The position numbers and the translations under genes were made by a program. This document shows positions 23,824-36,385 of a stretch of 64,000 bases of DNA, in pieces; position 1 is the first letter of the stretch, and each line of letters starts with the position of its first letter. The stretch is from assembly GCF_001039355.2 (NCBI RefSeq), contig NW_019775470.1:70058-134057 (forward strand), in the 5' to 3' direction. Below the pieces are notes generated by a model. The model was not told the origin of the DNA. It saw only the letters and a list, made by a program, of their open reading frames with translations, and searched no databases. The DNA is from Lingula anatina (taxonomy: Eukaryota; Brachiopoda; Lingulata; Lingulida; Lingulidae).

Positions 23824-24246
23824 CTACAGGAAACCGTGGAAAACCAAAAACGTGATAAACAGTATCCCTATCACAGTTAAGCCACCAAGGCAACCCAGAA
23901 GTTTGCAGCAGCAGTTACATGTTATTGGACATTTACATCTGGAACGGTTCTCGGATTCGAAATCACTGTCAGTGCTTATATAGGTCACCCCTGACACGGT
24001 ACAAGAGTCTGGGCCTGTATCCACCGACGACTCCACCTCGTTGTTCGCCTCCTCTGGTTCCTTCCGGTTCGTTGACGGACTGTCGTTGGAGGAGACGGTG
24101 TTTTTTGGCGGAGCACCGGCGACAAAAGTCTCTTCGTTTCGACGTTTCGAGACATGTTTTTGCCTCCAATCGTTTTTATGGGCGTTCTTCTTTTTCCCCT
24201 TGTCTCCTTTGTCTCGCTTTAATTTGCCTCTCGCGTCACCCCTCAT
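23824..24246 (-). CDS. Tail-anchored small basic protein 1 (cluster member TA1)
   Basis: I do not recognise this family. The 140-residue product starts at the ATG 24246-24244, matching the MRG/MRD/MGR starts of its relatives. Residues 1-40 are very basic, with W27 and a KRR at 34-36. The middle is acidic and Ser/Thr/Asn-rich and includes PDSCTVSG, which TA2 shares as PDTCTVSG. Residues about 103-118 are packed with cysteines (CKCPITCNCCCKLLGC). One hydrophobic segment (about 119-138) then runs almost to the C-terminus. There is no signal peptide, so the family shape predicts a tail-anchored protein with its bulk in the cytosol, and the juxtamembrane cysteines are plausible palmitoylation sites (inference). 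The coding region is a single exon. A possible acceptor lies just upstream of the start, so a 5' UTR intron is likely. It is the closest relative of TA2. Confidence 0.75.
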   Translation of the reverse strand: MRGDARGKLKRDKGDKGKKKNAHKNDWRQKHVSKRRNEETFVAGAPPKNTVSSNDSPSTNRKEPEEANNEVESSVDTGPDSCTVSGVTYISTDSDFESENRSRCKCPITCNCCCKLLGCLGGLTVIGILFITFLVFHGFL

Positions 24247-27200
24247 TTGGACAAACACCTCCTTGACCAGACAATGAGTTCAGTTTTTTATTGATAATTA
24301 TTTTATCCCATATATATGTTGCAATTCCGAGTCCTAGGTCATTCGATATCCTGACTTTATCCGAACCCGTGGACATGACGAACAACAAACGCATTCCATA
24401 TGCATTAATCGACGTTGAATCAGAATGCTCCCCGAGTTACCTTGTATCATAACTGGCGTTCAGTCAGTGTAAGATGCCATCGTGCTAGGCGTTAACATCA
24501 AACTAGTATAAGAGATGTTATCCTTTAGACACAAACGCGTTTACTCTTGTCATCGAACCGACACAAGGAGTTAAGTGTCATCTTCAAGGTTGTTCTCTTT
24601 GTGTTCTGAAAGAAAATATTGCATGTATCTACTTTATATACACCTTTCTTACTATGTAAATAAAAAATACCTAGTATATTTCTTGTTACCAATTTCTAGG
24701 GTGCGAGGCGGGTTTCATGGATTTGGACTAAAGTAAACGCATCCATACATTCATTGTTTGATTGACATGTACGTATTTAGACCCTCGTCAAACATTAGGT
24801 ATTCAGACCATGTGCACTAGTTAGTGCATAGGCAATGTATTTGGGCATATAAGCTAAATATACCTCATTATGCCATCTGCAAGCTAATTGTGTTAAGTAT
24901 ATGTATTTTCTGGTAATATAAAGCAACATACAAAGATTACAGTATCCCTCGACTACTTACACTTAGTCTACCACAGTAATGAGCGTTCCAGAAATGATTC
25001 AACCTTGAGAAATGGTACATATATGAACCACAATATAATCCCATCACTCACACCGCCAGAAACTACATGAACATGCCAGTCCGTGCACTTGCAATTAATT
25101 TATCTGCAAAAATACACGTATTGCTATTCATGTTACGTATAGATGTACGTTTCCGGTACTTTTTGTAACATATAACAAATAAAGCAATATAGCAAAAAGC
25201 ATGCAAGTGATCACATGCACATTTCTGGTGTTACAATGTTTTTTTCCAAAAGCGTTATGCTTTTTTAATAGCATTGAAGCTAAATGGTGTATTAGTAAAA
25301 CAGGATGTAGGAAAAGAGAGAGAGAGAGACAGAGAGAAAGAGAGAGGAAGAGAGAGAGAGGGAGAGAAAGAGGGAGAGAGATTAAACGTCAAAAATGACA
25401 GTTAATGCAACATTAATGGAAATTACAATGAACTCATTAATAACAAGAATGCTTTACCTACCTACAATCACCCGTATGCCCAACAGTTTGTTGTACTTGT
25501 TTATTTAATCAGGCTAATAGATAGAACGCAGCACCCATGTACCTATATCCCAGGAGCAAGTGGCAGTGGAACCACTTGGTAATTACCGCCCGCTGACCTC
25601 TGGCATATACATGTATAAATACACTGCTCCCAGTGGGTGTGTGTAAGAACACTTCAGAACCGTTGTCTTCCACTGCGGCTTTATGATAGATCACCTAACA
25701 GGTACCCGTTCCACACCGCCGCCCGCTGGTAAATAAATTGTTTGACCAATTTACTGAAAACACAGCCTGAGTGTAGTTTATTTAAAAGGCCAAAGGGTTG
25801 ATGGTTTTTTACGAAGTAAAGTAAACTGGTTTATATTTATTTTGATTGTGCTATACGAACTATGTATAAAGAATGTTAAATCAATAAAGTGTTTATTAGC
25901 AGGACGTATCTGTGTTATCCTCACCTTTCGGCCTGTAAAGTTGAACGGGAAATGTTAGGCATTTTTCCCACATACGTAACTTTATATATATGGATATTTC
26001 AACGCAAAGATTTTTAGCAAGTTGTACTTGGATTTCGTTTTACGAGTCAACGATGCAGGCTACAAAATATCACATGGTTTTATGCCTGAACAGGGTGAAA
26101 CTAATAATCATACTGCCAAATATTATAAAATGATACAACATTAATTTTTATTTTACGCGTTTACAGATACACGTCTAAAAGGCACTGCGTGTGTGCATAC
26201 GTCAGTGCTGCCCCCTATACTGCTGAACGCATCTGACACAATGTCCACGAATTCCAACTCATCACACCCAACTTCAGCCGGCGTTAAAACTATTTTCCAT
26301 AAAGTGAGGTTATAACTTGGTTTTCTAGCATACAGAAGGGTAACTAGGGTGCGTTTGTGGTTAATAAGACTGATTGAGACTAAAACTAATTTTGTAGACC
26401 GTATAACTGATATAAACTTTCACCATGTAGGGCCTATATATCAGAACTGTTTGAAAACTTAACACTCCAATGTGATCTGAATGATATTTACCGTTATTCT
26501 TGACTCTTATGAGCCCTTCTTCATGATTCAAAATTAGTACAATTTTTGTTTTTCGACTACGATAGCACCACTCAAGTAGCTATGACATATTCATGGTAAT
26601 AAATAACATATTTTACTTTATTATTATACAATAAATACTACCTTTATCTCCACTTTCGGCAATAATGTATCGGCTGCCAATCGATATTCCGTAGGTACGC
26701 GTAACTAGGACTCCTATCTGACAAGTTATGTTAATAAAGCCTGTTGCTGCATTACTGACGTGTTGCACTGTTGAACTGACATGTTTCATTTATCTTTTTG
26801 TCTCTTTGAGGGCAGTAAATGCCACCCGCTTATCGGCAACATTACAATGTTTCTAGATTTCCTCATGTCTTTATTGGCATTTCTCCTTCTCCAATTTTCT
26901 TCGACTTTTATATACAATTTTGGCCTCCCTGAGATCTGACTCTACGTATCCATATACGCAAGACTATCATTGTATTGCCATGTCTGAGTTTGGCTCTTGC
27001 ACGTGCATTTGATCGCTGATGGAATCCTTTAATGGTGCTCCAACGTGGAATTTATTCAGGTGCCAAGTTCACGTTTTTTCGTACAAACACATTAACACCA
27101 AATATAATGGTAGCAATATCCAGATAGGTATTTCGCACGTTCGGACGCATGTTCCACACTTTGTGTGTCCTTTTTATAAATACCTACATATACACAGAGC

Positions 27201-27381
27201 TATGTTTGTTGAAAAGTATGATATACTGCGAACTATGTATAACCGCGCGTTAACTGTATGTTCGGTAGGTATTCAACAATTTCATATTATACAATCATTT
27301 CTACAACCAACTATACATTGCATTCACTTTCATCTACGAGTAGACTGAATTAAACTCCACACAAGATTAACTTGGTATGTA
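24247..27381. other. Intergenic region between TA1 and TA2
   Basis: No supported coding sequence. It holds a GA-rich microsatellite at 25313-25382. The rest is AT-rich sequence with short low-complexity frames. Confidence 0.5.
25313..25382. repeat. Imperfect GA microsatellite
   Basis: Purine run of ga units with interruptions (gaca, gaaa, ggga). Confidence 0.9.
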
Positions 27382-27921
27382 TCACAAAATATCCCTCCAG
27401 TACAAAAACATCAGGAATAAAATCCCTACGACCGAAAGCCCTCCAATACAACCAAGTATTTTAAAACACGCGTTGCACGTCAACGGCGCTTTACATTTCT
27501 CCTGTCTTTGGTCGTCAGGGCTGTCTGAAGACGACGTGTCAGATAACCCCGATACTGTGCATGTGTCTGGCTCTAAATTGACTGACAGTTGTGACACGCT
27601 GCTTCCTTTGTCCTTTGACAGGGTGATTGTAGGTATATCTAACATGCTACGAGTGATAGATCCCCCACCGTTGAGCGCTGACTTGGATCCCAGCATTGTG
27701 GGACTTTTCAGTGTCTTAGTTAAAGATAGCGCACCAGGGACGTACAGACTTAGTGTGGACGCAGAGCGAAGGTGAAGTTTTTCCTCAAAGCGACGCCTCA
27801 GGATTTGACTCTGTACATGTTTCCAGTTGCCTTTTTCAGCAGCCCGTCTTTTTTCTCTCTCAATTCTCTCTAGTCTCTCCGTCTTTGCCCGCCTCGTCTT
27901 TGGCTTGTCGTTATCCCTCAT
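27382..27921 (-). CDS. Tail-anchored small basic protein 2 (cluster member TA2)
   Basis: Unrecognised family. The product has 179 residues encoded in a single exon, with the ATG at 27921. Residues 10-30 are rich in Arg, Lys and Glu and could form a charged helix (ERLERIEREKRRAAEKG). The family motif WKHVQSQILRRRF follows at 33-45. The middle is Ser/Thr/Leu-rich and includes PDTCTVSG, shared with TA1. The tail carries KCKAPLTCNACFKILGC and one hydrophobic segment, ending WRDIL. Architecture predicts a tail-anchored membrane protein facing the cytosol. Upstream on the minus strand ttattag/agccaaATG looks like a splice acceptor a few bases before the start. A candidate 5' UTR exon lies at 28558-28607. 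Membership in one family with TA1, TA3 and TA4 rests on the shared W..V motif, the KRR-type motif, the Cys-rich juxtamembrane stretch and the C-terminal anchor. Confidence 0.78.
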   Translation of the reverse strand: MRDNDKPKTRRAKTERLERIEREKRRAAEKGNWKHVQSQILRRRFEEKLHLRSASTLSLYVPGALSLTKTLKSPTMLGSKSALNGGGSITRSMLDIPTITLSKDKGSSVSQLSVNLEPDTCTVSGLSDTSSSDSPDDQRQEKCKAPLTCNACFKILGCIGGLSVVGILFLMFLYWRDIL

Positions 27922-28557
27922 TTGGCTCTAATAAGCCATTGTATTTAATTTTAATTTTAACTTATGAAGTGAAATGAGTACTCCTATATATATGTAGGCT
28001 TTGTAGGTTTCCTATGGTTGTCCTGTTGTAATCCTTCATTGGGCTGTAAGAAGTCTTTACGTCTGAACTGGAATGAAAGATCATGGAGTGAGAGAATACG
28101 TGTAACTACAAGGCGTGCAATGTACAGTCTTTTTAAAAACACTTTAATATGGGGCCATGCCATGATAGTAAATGTAATTTTCCTTGTGGAAAAACAACTT
28201 ATTAAGTTTCGATGGTTTCCAAATGTGACCGATATCTTACACCAAAGTTATGATATGTAGCTACTCATATTCGTAGTTCATAAATGATGATACAAATAAG
28301 TGAAGTATAATGTATAATGGATATGGGCATGCATATGCATACGCGAAAAATGTATTCCCATTTATCTCAAATAAGTCAGTGTGTTAGACTGTCTGCGTTC
28401 ATTTCTGTGCTCAATATTACATGACTGCGCATGTGTGTATCAAAGTAATGTAGTGCAAAAAAGAAAAAAGATAAACAGAAAGACACAATTTGAATAAAAA
28501 TAAACGCAATAAGGAGGTACAAAATACTAACAAAGACAAAGATAAGACATATCTCAC

Positions 28558-28607
28558 CACAGCACTAAAGGATGTCTTTCTTCCAACTCCAGAACCTAAA
28601 TTTCCAG
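28558..28607 (-). other. Candidate 5' UTR exon of TA2
   Basis: On the minus strand a pyrimidine-rich acceptor (ttttttctttcaag) and a donor (gtgagat) bound 50 bases. It sits about 640 bases upstream of the TA2 start on the same strand. This is splice-site evidence only. Confidence 0.25.
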
Positions 28608-29469
28608 CTTGAAAGAAAAAAATGCACGTTGTTAAGCGGCAAGTGTTAGTATGCTCACTTACTAATTGCAACCTTTTGACCGTCAGGGAGTATTCCTGGG
28701 AAACGGTTGCTCGTAAATTACGGGTAGCGTCAGGATCGGAAACATGTGTTCTCTTTCCGATCAAAGGAAACAAGGTGATTAATCTTCAATTTCCTAAGTG
28801 TCTGTTTGCTTAAGAAAAGGTGACAGTTTCAGGGAGCGTGTCTCTGTTTTTTATTTATTTATTTTCAATATTCTCGGGTATTAAAAACGCATATATTTTC
28901 TCAAACTATCATAGCGTATTTACAATAAATAATCACACATTTCAATTAAAATGACAGTATTACAATCAGCGCAGGTCAGTGTGTGACATAACGCACTTAA
29001 TGTTACATAACACGTGTAAGAAACAAATACCTCTGTAAACGAAGATATTTTTCGTACTTTTCTAATTATTAACAGGCAGTATCCCGACTTTGCGGAATTT
29101 TTGCCGAAGCTCCCAAGTTTCAGTTCATTCTTCCTGTGAATTCAATCATAAAGTCTTTACTAACCGTCGGAATAGAATAGAATATATCATGTATGCAATG
29201 GAATTAATCTAGAAAACAAAATTATCGAATTGATAAAACATCAAAACGAGTCCACGATTAAAAACTCCAGGTGGCTTATAAAAGACAACCAGGCTCTCTT
29301 AATATAAATAGTATAATGATTAATATAATCATTATAATATAAATAGTATAATGATTATATTAATGATTTAAATAAATATCTCAAATAACATGCTGAATCG
29401 TGTTTATATAGAAATAAGCTGTGTACTGGGATTCGCGGTACTTACTTTGAATAACTGGTGTTGCGCTTA

Positions 29470-29575
29470 GTGAGTGTGTTTTATCATGTGAGTGCGTGGA
29501 CACGTGTGTGTTTTATCATGTGAGTGCGTGGACACGTGTGTGTTTTATCATGTGAGTGCGTGGACACGTGTGTGG
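29470..29575. repeat. 32-bp minisatellite, about three copies
   Basis: The unit gtgagtgcgtggacacgtgt followed by gtgttttatcat is repeated nearly exactly. The first copy is shortened and the last one diverges into gtggttcat. Units are contiguous with no spacers, so this is not a CRISPR array. Confidence 0.88.
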
Positions 29576-30336
29576 TTCATACTTGTGTGTGTGCGTATGT
29601 GATTTTGTGTTATTTTCCATCAGTGTTCATCAAAGCGGTACATCATTCTTCTTTAGATGCACTAAATATACTAACTGCACTGTTCCAGGTGCGTAACACT
29701 ATCAACGTGAAAGTACTGTAGCAGTATATTGCTTGACACCTGTTACGCAGTGGATGTATTGTTCTATAATTGTACTAGGAGAGAGTATAGCTCGTATTTC
29801 TAGCGCAGACTACCGTGAATGCCGTACATTCCTATTAATTGCTGAACAGCATAAGGCGGTTTTGTGCGGACATAGCAGCAAATTGAACTGCTGATTTTGG
29901 AACATGTAGGTCCAAGTTACTAAAAAAACGCCCATTTCTTTGCAAAGTATTGTATACAGCACTTTGGTCATGTATGGTTTGTGATTAACAGACTGGATAA
30001 TAAGCAGTTTTCATTAATAGCGTCACCTTTTTATAAAAGAAACCAATACGTACCCGTTTTAGCAGCTACGGCGATATGAGCCATTTGATCGTCATCAACA
30101 CACGTACTTTGTTCCAAATGATACTCATTTTTTCCTAAACTGATTCTCAAGAATGCTAATTGACAGGTCTTATCTCTTATGTGTACCATCCAATAGAACG
30201 GAATTCATTCACGGCTATTGCCCGGTTTCCAATGCGTTGTGTTTGCCACTTACGTATTTCTATATCTAGGACGAAATTCCCTACGCATAGAGTTTCACCA
30301 CTATCTTTAAAAGAACCACTGCACGCGAGCTTATGC

Positions 30337-30358
30337 TTTTTTTTTTTTTTTTTTTTTT
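30337..30358. repeat. Poly-T tract
   Basis: Uninterrupted run of 22 t. It could be the poly-A end of a retroposed minus-strand sequence, but no SINE body is recognisable upstream. Confidence 0.85.
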
Positions 30359-31705
30359 GCCTCGCGTGACGTCACTCACATTAGTTCCTATAGATAAGTG
30401 TGCATACTATCAATTCTCTGTTACAAAGGGTGTCAATTTTTGTTACATGTAGCCTGCAGTATATTTTGTGTACATATTATACATAATAGTTTCTCTCCTT
30501 AAACGTGGCAGGTACCATACAGAAATAAAATATTTGCATCGAATTTCATAAACGTTTATTTTTCCCCAGCAGCCTCATTTCATGTTTGTACATAACAGCA
30601 TTCGAGAATATTTACAGATAAAACGCCACAAAACACGTCTTCACTCCATGGATGTGCCTATCTAACGCAATACAAGATGTCACGAGAGCGTCTCATCTAA
30701 CACATCGTTACCAAGCGAACGCCTCTGCCCACACTAGTCAGGTAGTTTAGCATGTATTTAACCATTAATTTAAAAAAGATAACATACACTGTTTTATATG
30801 CTACCGTATCCATTATAAAACGATTAAGGGTTCTCAAACACGCACATAAAGGTTCTTTCAGACATGAGATGTGTGGCGGGTAGCTCAGTAAGCAATAAAG
30901 GTACACCTGGGCACATATAGGTAACGTTTAAGACAAATTACTCCAAATCTCGTGGGTGTCATTTTTATTACAAGTAAGTGTGGGCATTTCAAACAATTTC
31001 AATGGTGCGATATTTTAGTATCACCTTTGTTTATCGAAAATAGCAAATAATGCATTAAAATCGCATATCACAATTAACCGTTGTCCATTTAAAAGTCTGA
31101 CAAGAAAATGCAAGAAACTCGGCGAAAATTAGATTTTGATATGCGGTAGGTATCCATTCATCATCTAGTATGGTGTATTATTCATTTGATTTCCGGATTA
31201 ATAAAGCTCAGATTGCTTAAAAATTGCTTTGTAGGTAAAATACTAGTACCACTATTCGGACGCACATATCAGAGGTGGGTCGACGCTTTTCTGAATGCAC
31301 GATCTATCTCTACGGGGGCCGTATTATTGAGTTTAGCACATTGTAGGCAGCTAATGCAATCCCTCCGCTCCCCCGCCTACCACCACCGAGTATGGTACAC
31401 AGCTAACCTCGGTGATTCTCGGAGGACAGAGAGGTCACATATCCTGCCTACGGCGTACGTGCCTTCATCAAACCCGCCGTAGACCCGAGTCGTGTAGAGA
31501 TGAGCCGTTCTGACCCTAATGTAAACGCGGCCTCAGATGCACCGTGCTCATTTCATCTTGATTTCATTCACACGATATTCAATGTGCATATTTGAATTTT
31601 ATATTGCTATTGTGTACTCAAAAACATGTGTGACGTTTTGTAATTTATGTTTGACTCCAAGTGGCAAGTGAGAGCGCTGTAATCCCAGTAAACACAGAAT
31701 AACCG

Positions 31706-31834
31706 NNNNNNNNNNNNNNNNNNNNNNNNNNNNNNNNNNNNNNNNNNNNNNNNNNNNNNNNNNNNNNNNNNNNNNNNNNNNNNNNNNNNNNNNNNNNNNN
31801 NNNNNNNNNNNNNNNNNNNNNNNNNNNNNNNNNN
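31706..31834. other. Assembly gap (129 N)
   Basis: A run of undetermined bases directly abuts a 43-base poly-T tract, which probably caused the break. Confidence 0.99.

Positions 31835-31877
<43 letters not shown>
31835..31877. repeat. Poly-T tract at the edge of the assembly gap
   Basis: 43 consecutive t directly after the N run. The true length is unknown because the gap truncates it. Confidence 0.95.
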
Positions 31878-31878
<1 letters not shown>

Positions 31879-34800
31879 TAAAGTTATAATAGTGTCCTGT
31901 GTTTGCTGGTGTAAGACTGTTGGGTCGGGCCTACGTCAGGTTCATACTAAGTTGGAATCAATGGACAGGTATTCTGCTACTTAGGTATACGTTTAGCTTT
32001 GCCATATCCTCTTTGTGCGTGTAAAGTCGCTACAACTGCCAAGAAAACATCTCATTTTAGCGGCTAACACAATTGATAGTAGCGTTTGCCATTGTCTGTC
32101 CTTAAGTTTAACAGTTGGTCAACTCAAACACCCACTTCCGTAGTCTTCGGAGCTATGGTGTTCACGGAAACATCCGCAGTAAACTGGTGCCTAGCTGATA
32201 ATGAACCAACCTTTGCCACAATATAAGCACTGTGTAATATAGCTATAATTCATCAGTCATGGGTATGTTTATATAACAATGGTATGATATCATTAGGGAA
32301 ACGGTGCCATGCAAAAAGTACACGTATATTATAGTTGCAGATATTGTGTTTCTTAGATCTCGAGTCAATATAGTATCGAAAGGTAAGGCATTGGTTCTTG
32401 TCCGTTACGTGATGTGAAATTTATCAGTATACCAATTTTCATTTTTAATGACAAGATTTCTCTTCTTGGTCACAACAACATTGTGAATGTTGGATAAAGT
32501 AACGTGTGGGAATGTGACTTGACAACACTTAAAAGAATCGCTGACTAGTCATCTTGCGTAGGATATTCCATATTGCCCTCTGGAGTCATTTGTCACAATT
32601 TTACATACATTCAAGGTGAGTATTTGCTGTTGAGAGATAAGAAAAGAGCACTTTGTACATAAAATGTTGCGTGGAAAATTAATGGAGTCTGTGGAAGCAA
32701 TTCTGGTTGGATTTCTCATGCTGGAAAGCAATGTGTTTAGCCTTGGAAAAAAGCATATCCGAACGCTCACTAAAACATTTGCTTCCAGTGCGTATTAAAA
32801 AGGCAATGTTACTATTGATGAACCTCACGCCATGTTCAATTTTACAGGGATGGTTTGATATGAACTGCCAGAGGCGAGAATTTAAACCCTAGTCTATTTA
32901 TATCAAAGGAAAAAAAAGAAAAAAAGGAAAGAGTAATAACTACATGTAGCATTATTTGTAATACATCTGGCTGGTGTGATTTATTGTGTGAACACTTTAG
33001 AAGAAATATATAACAAGAAACATATGTAATGTAATTGTCAAACTGTCTTCATTTATCTGTAGAATTTATTCTAAATATATTCCCTGGTTCGGTGTTTAAG
33101 ACCTCCTGTTAAATTAAAGAAATTGTGGAAATCACAAAAAAGTGCAAATTAGATGCCAAGGATTGTATCCCATAGTCAGACACGTGTGCACTCTTACAGA
33201 ATAAGAAACTAAACAGATAGCAAGTAGGATCATCTTTGGCTGTTCTTTTGCCTCTTAAGTGGTTTTTTCTTTGATGGTATGCCTCCCACTTTAATTAAAA
33301 CAAGTGCTGTCAATTAAACTCAAGAAGAGGAGATATTTCACGAGCCTTCCTCTTGACTCAAGCTTGAACAAAGTTCTTTTGATGTGAGATTTTGTGTACC
33401 GACAACAAACGGCAACTCGTGTTTTTTTACCCCTTTCTACTTCTCTTTATTCTTTTTGTCACTGCTATACACTATTTAATTTATTTCGCTATTTATCTCA
33501 TTTTATAATATTTCATACTTTCAGAATGAATATATGTATTTTAAGTAAGTGTTATTGTAGATGACAAGGCTGTGTCCATTACTTGGGCAGGAACATTTGA
33601 ATAACTAAAGGGACTGGATAACAGATCACCAAGCTCGTATTAGAAGATATGGCAGAAGTCTTTTTTCACGTGAGTGTAACCCAGATATGTAAGTAACTGT
33701 GTTCTGATAATCTCAATTTTGATTTATTTCATAACTGGAATAGAATTTGACATTCACTTTGCCAAATGGCAAACGCATTTGTGAAAAATAAGGTCACGCT
33801 TTTGTTGCTTAATGTAGAGATGCCTGGCTCCAATCCATGAAAGGTAATTAACAAAATGTCTCTTCCTCAATCCCACTCACCGTTAAAAACGAATTAAAAT
33901 ATCACCGATGAATTTCTTCGTTTATTTTCATATCACTTGCCACGATCAAAGATCACTTAAGACCATCTGTGTAAACTGAACTGTGCCTGCGTATTGTTTA
34001 TTAAAGAGACCCAGGTGGTCCATGGCATGGATGCTAAGCGGTATGTCACGGACTGTGGAGAGGTGCTAGGTTTATCTCTAGGACGAACATCAGCGCCTGT
34101 TGGTAATGTGTTAACACTTCACCGTTTGAGTCTCGCGCATGGGTGAGCGTGATACGTCGAAATTCGAGAAACGCAAAGACACAGAGCCTACAAGCGGAGG
34201 GGAACGCTTGGTAGACGCTGGAAGAGTCTGCGCTGGATAATATTTTAGATATATGAAGACAGATTGATAGCACCCTGACTGAGATGGCTACTTTATTTAC
34301 GTTTCGAGTTTTTAAGAAGCCATTTTGTGAAGCCGTAGACGCGTGTTGCATTCCGTAAACGCCATCGCTTCACTGAAATCCCCGATTCGGACGCGCATCT
34401 GCCTCTTGTAATTTATTTGAGTGATAATGTTTTCGTAGACAAGAAAATCCTTCGAACTGTAAACTGTTGAGTCACTCCGTCCAGGTTTCTAGCCGTCAGC
34501 GCCTCTTGTAGCACACTCACACGACGCTGTGTCGAGCAATTTCCCTGCACGCCATATAGCCTCAACATATTGTTTCCTTTTATTCTGCATATTCAGAAAA
34601 CGCCAACAGCCATCTGCTTGAAATCTCATTAGCCTCTCCGCCAGAACTGCAGTAAATATCAATAAACTTGCCATCCACCTGGGCATGTTCGGAGTGTGCA
34701 TTACAGGAAATATCATAGTAAACCAACCCCTTGGGTCATTATTCATGGTATTTATTTGGCTAAGGAGTCCTACACCTGATTATTACTATGAAATACGAGG

Positions 34801-34935
34801 CTCGGCTTCGCTGGAATCTTGCAGTCGCAGCTGAGTGAAGGGCAAGAAAGTAGTAGATTATTGGGAGTTTCCGATTCACGCTGCTACTTGGAGTGACTTA
34901 TTGCCGATTGAAAGGTTAGTAAAGTTTATTGGATT

Positions 34936-34968
<33 letters not shown>

Positions 34969-36385
34969 AGCTCTTTCTCTCTTCTTATGCCTCTTCCTCT
35001 TCCTTTTTTTCTTTTTTTTGGAGTTAATGACATAAAAAATGGAACCCTTGTCTGCCATTGTATGCTCTTTGAAAGAATTCATATTTAATCAAATGGCTAA
35101 GAGCAGACTTTGTAATAACGTAAGGGGAGATATTATTTTTGAACTGCTCTTAAAGCACGACCGATTAGAAATTTGCAAACGCGAACAGATGCTCCATACT
35201 TGTTTTAATAACGAAAGAAATGCATATGAACTCACAGCTGTTTTGCTGGTGCCCGAGTCCCGACCCAGCCAACGAAGCATATGTTGATTACCTAGATTTC
35301 CCCCTACTGCTCGGAAAAATTTGTTTTCTAGAAGTACAGGAATCTCACCTTGCACGAAACATCGGGCAATTACTAGGAATTATCGGGTTACTGCGGAAAT
35401 TACAGTGTTACCAGTCACAAGAAGTTAAATGCATATGCAAGATGCGGTGCATTATTTCATTTTATGGCATTAATTCACGCAAAAGTGATTTCCCTGCAGC
35501 GGGGGCTTTTAGCTTTTAGTAATTTTGCGTTCATTTGCGGTCTACTGTACTTTTTCGGCACTTTTCACTTAACTCAAATATTCGATATTTCCCTTTTCTC
35601 CAGTCTGCGAATATATATTGTACTTAATTTTGCTTAACAGATAAATGCAAAATAAAACGCCCCACTGCACCACAATTAGGGGGATTTATTATTTGAATGC
35701 CTAGTTTTTCAAAGCCTAAAATAGCGCTGTCGTAAACGGTAATTTACGGTGCATTTTTTTGGAAAATTGTAAACTCCGTGCTATAGCGCGGTTTTCAGGA
35801 AATTAAAAAGTAGATGAAAAAATCCCGCAGGCAATTTGGCTGATAAATATCTGTTTTAAAGTGTTTCAAGGCTAATTTCGGTTTTTGTTCTTCCTCTTTC
35901 TATGGTTATTTTGTTTGAAACACATACGCAATTGCAAATTAGACAATCCCTATCTCAAACTGTGGTTCAAATGTTTGAGGTCTGTTTTTAATGCATGGAA
36001 ATTATTTGGTAAACGCATAATTTCATTCCAGTGAAGTAAACGTTCACTTTGCTGCAATACTTCTCTGTTTTGCTGCAAAAATATTATGAAGAATAGAATA
36101 AATGTGTGTATATTTTAAAATATTTATGCATATATTTTGAAGGACGGGTTTTATTTTAATCATTATTATGTATTATTATATATATTCGTGTATTTTTGTT
36201 TACTTATTATCATCCTATTTTTGCATGAAATATGAAATCAAATTAACAATCAGTGTGAATCGAAACTTAAAGCAGTTTGTGTATTTGATTTTCAGTTTTT
36301 CCTGCTTACGGATTGATAGCTTAAGGATTCTTTCTCCATTCATCAGTTGTGTTGTTCGTATTCAGAGGAGGATATTGGGGTGCCA
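31878..36385. other. Intergenic region between the gap and TA3
   Basis: No supported coding sequence. It contains a CT tract at 34935-34968 and several short open frames without domain signatures. Shortly before TA3 there are acceptor-like sites (tttgattttcag near 36294 and cgtattcag near 36365), so a 5' UTR intron of TA3 is likely. Confidence 0.5.
34935..34968. repeat. CT microsatellite
   Basis: Run of ct units with one interruption, followed by a pyrimidine-rich stretch to about 35020. Confidence 0.9.

Larger units (their letters stand above)
27922..31705. other. Intergenic region right of TA2, up to the assembly gap
   Basis: No supported coding sequence. It holds a candidate minus-strand UTR exon (28558-28607), the minisatellite at 29470-29575, palindromic AT-rich sequence around 29300-29365 and a poly-T tract at 30337-30358. 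Confidence 0.5.

Noticed and set aside
23543-23893. 116-codon frame overlapping the 3' end of TA1
   Set aside because: It is in another frame of the TA1 coding end and 3' UTR and has no family signature.
28417-28773. 118-codon minus-strand frame with hydrophobic Leu/Phe-rich C-terminal half
   Set aside because: The hydrophobic text comes from an A-rich low-complexity tract on the + strand. The frame crosses good splice sites at 28557 and 28608, so it is more likely intron sequence with a small UTR exon.
29470-29575. Regular repeats that could suggest a CRISPR array
   Set aside because: Units are contiguous with no unique spacers, and the sequence is from an animal genome.
30870-30920. tRNA-like A box (gggtagctcagtaag)
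   Set aside because: There is no matching B box at the right distance and the arms do not pair into a cloverleaf.
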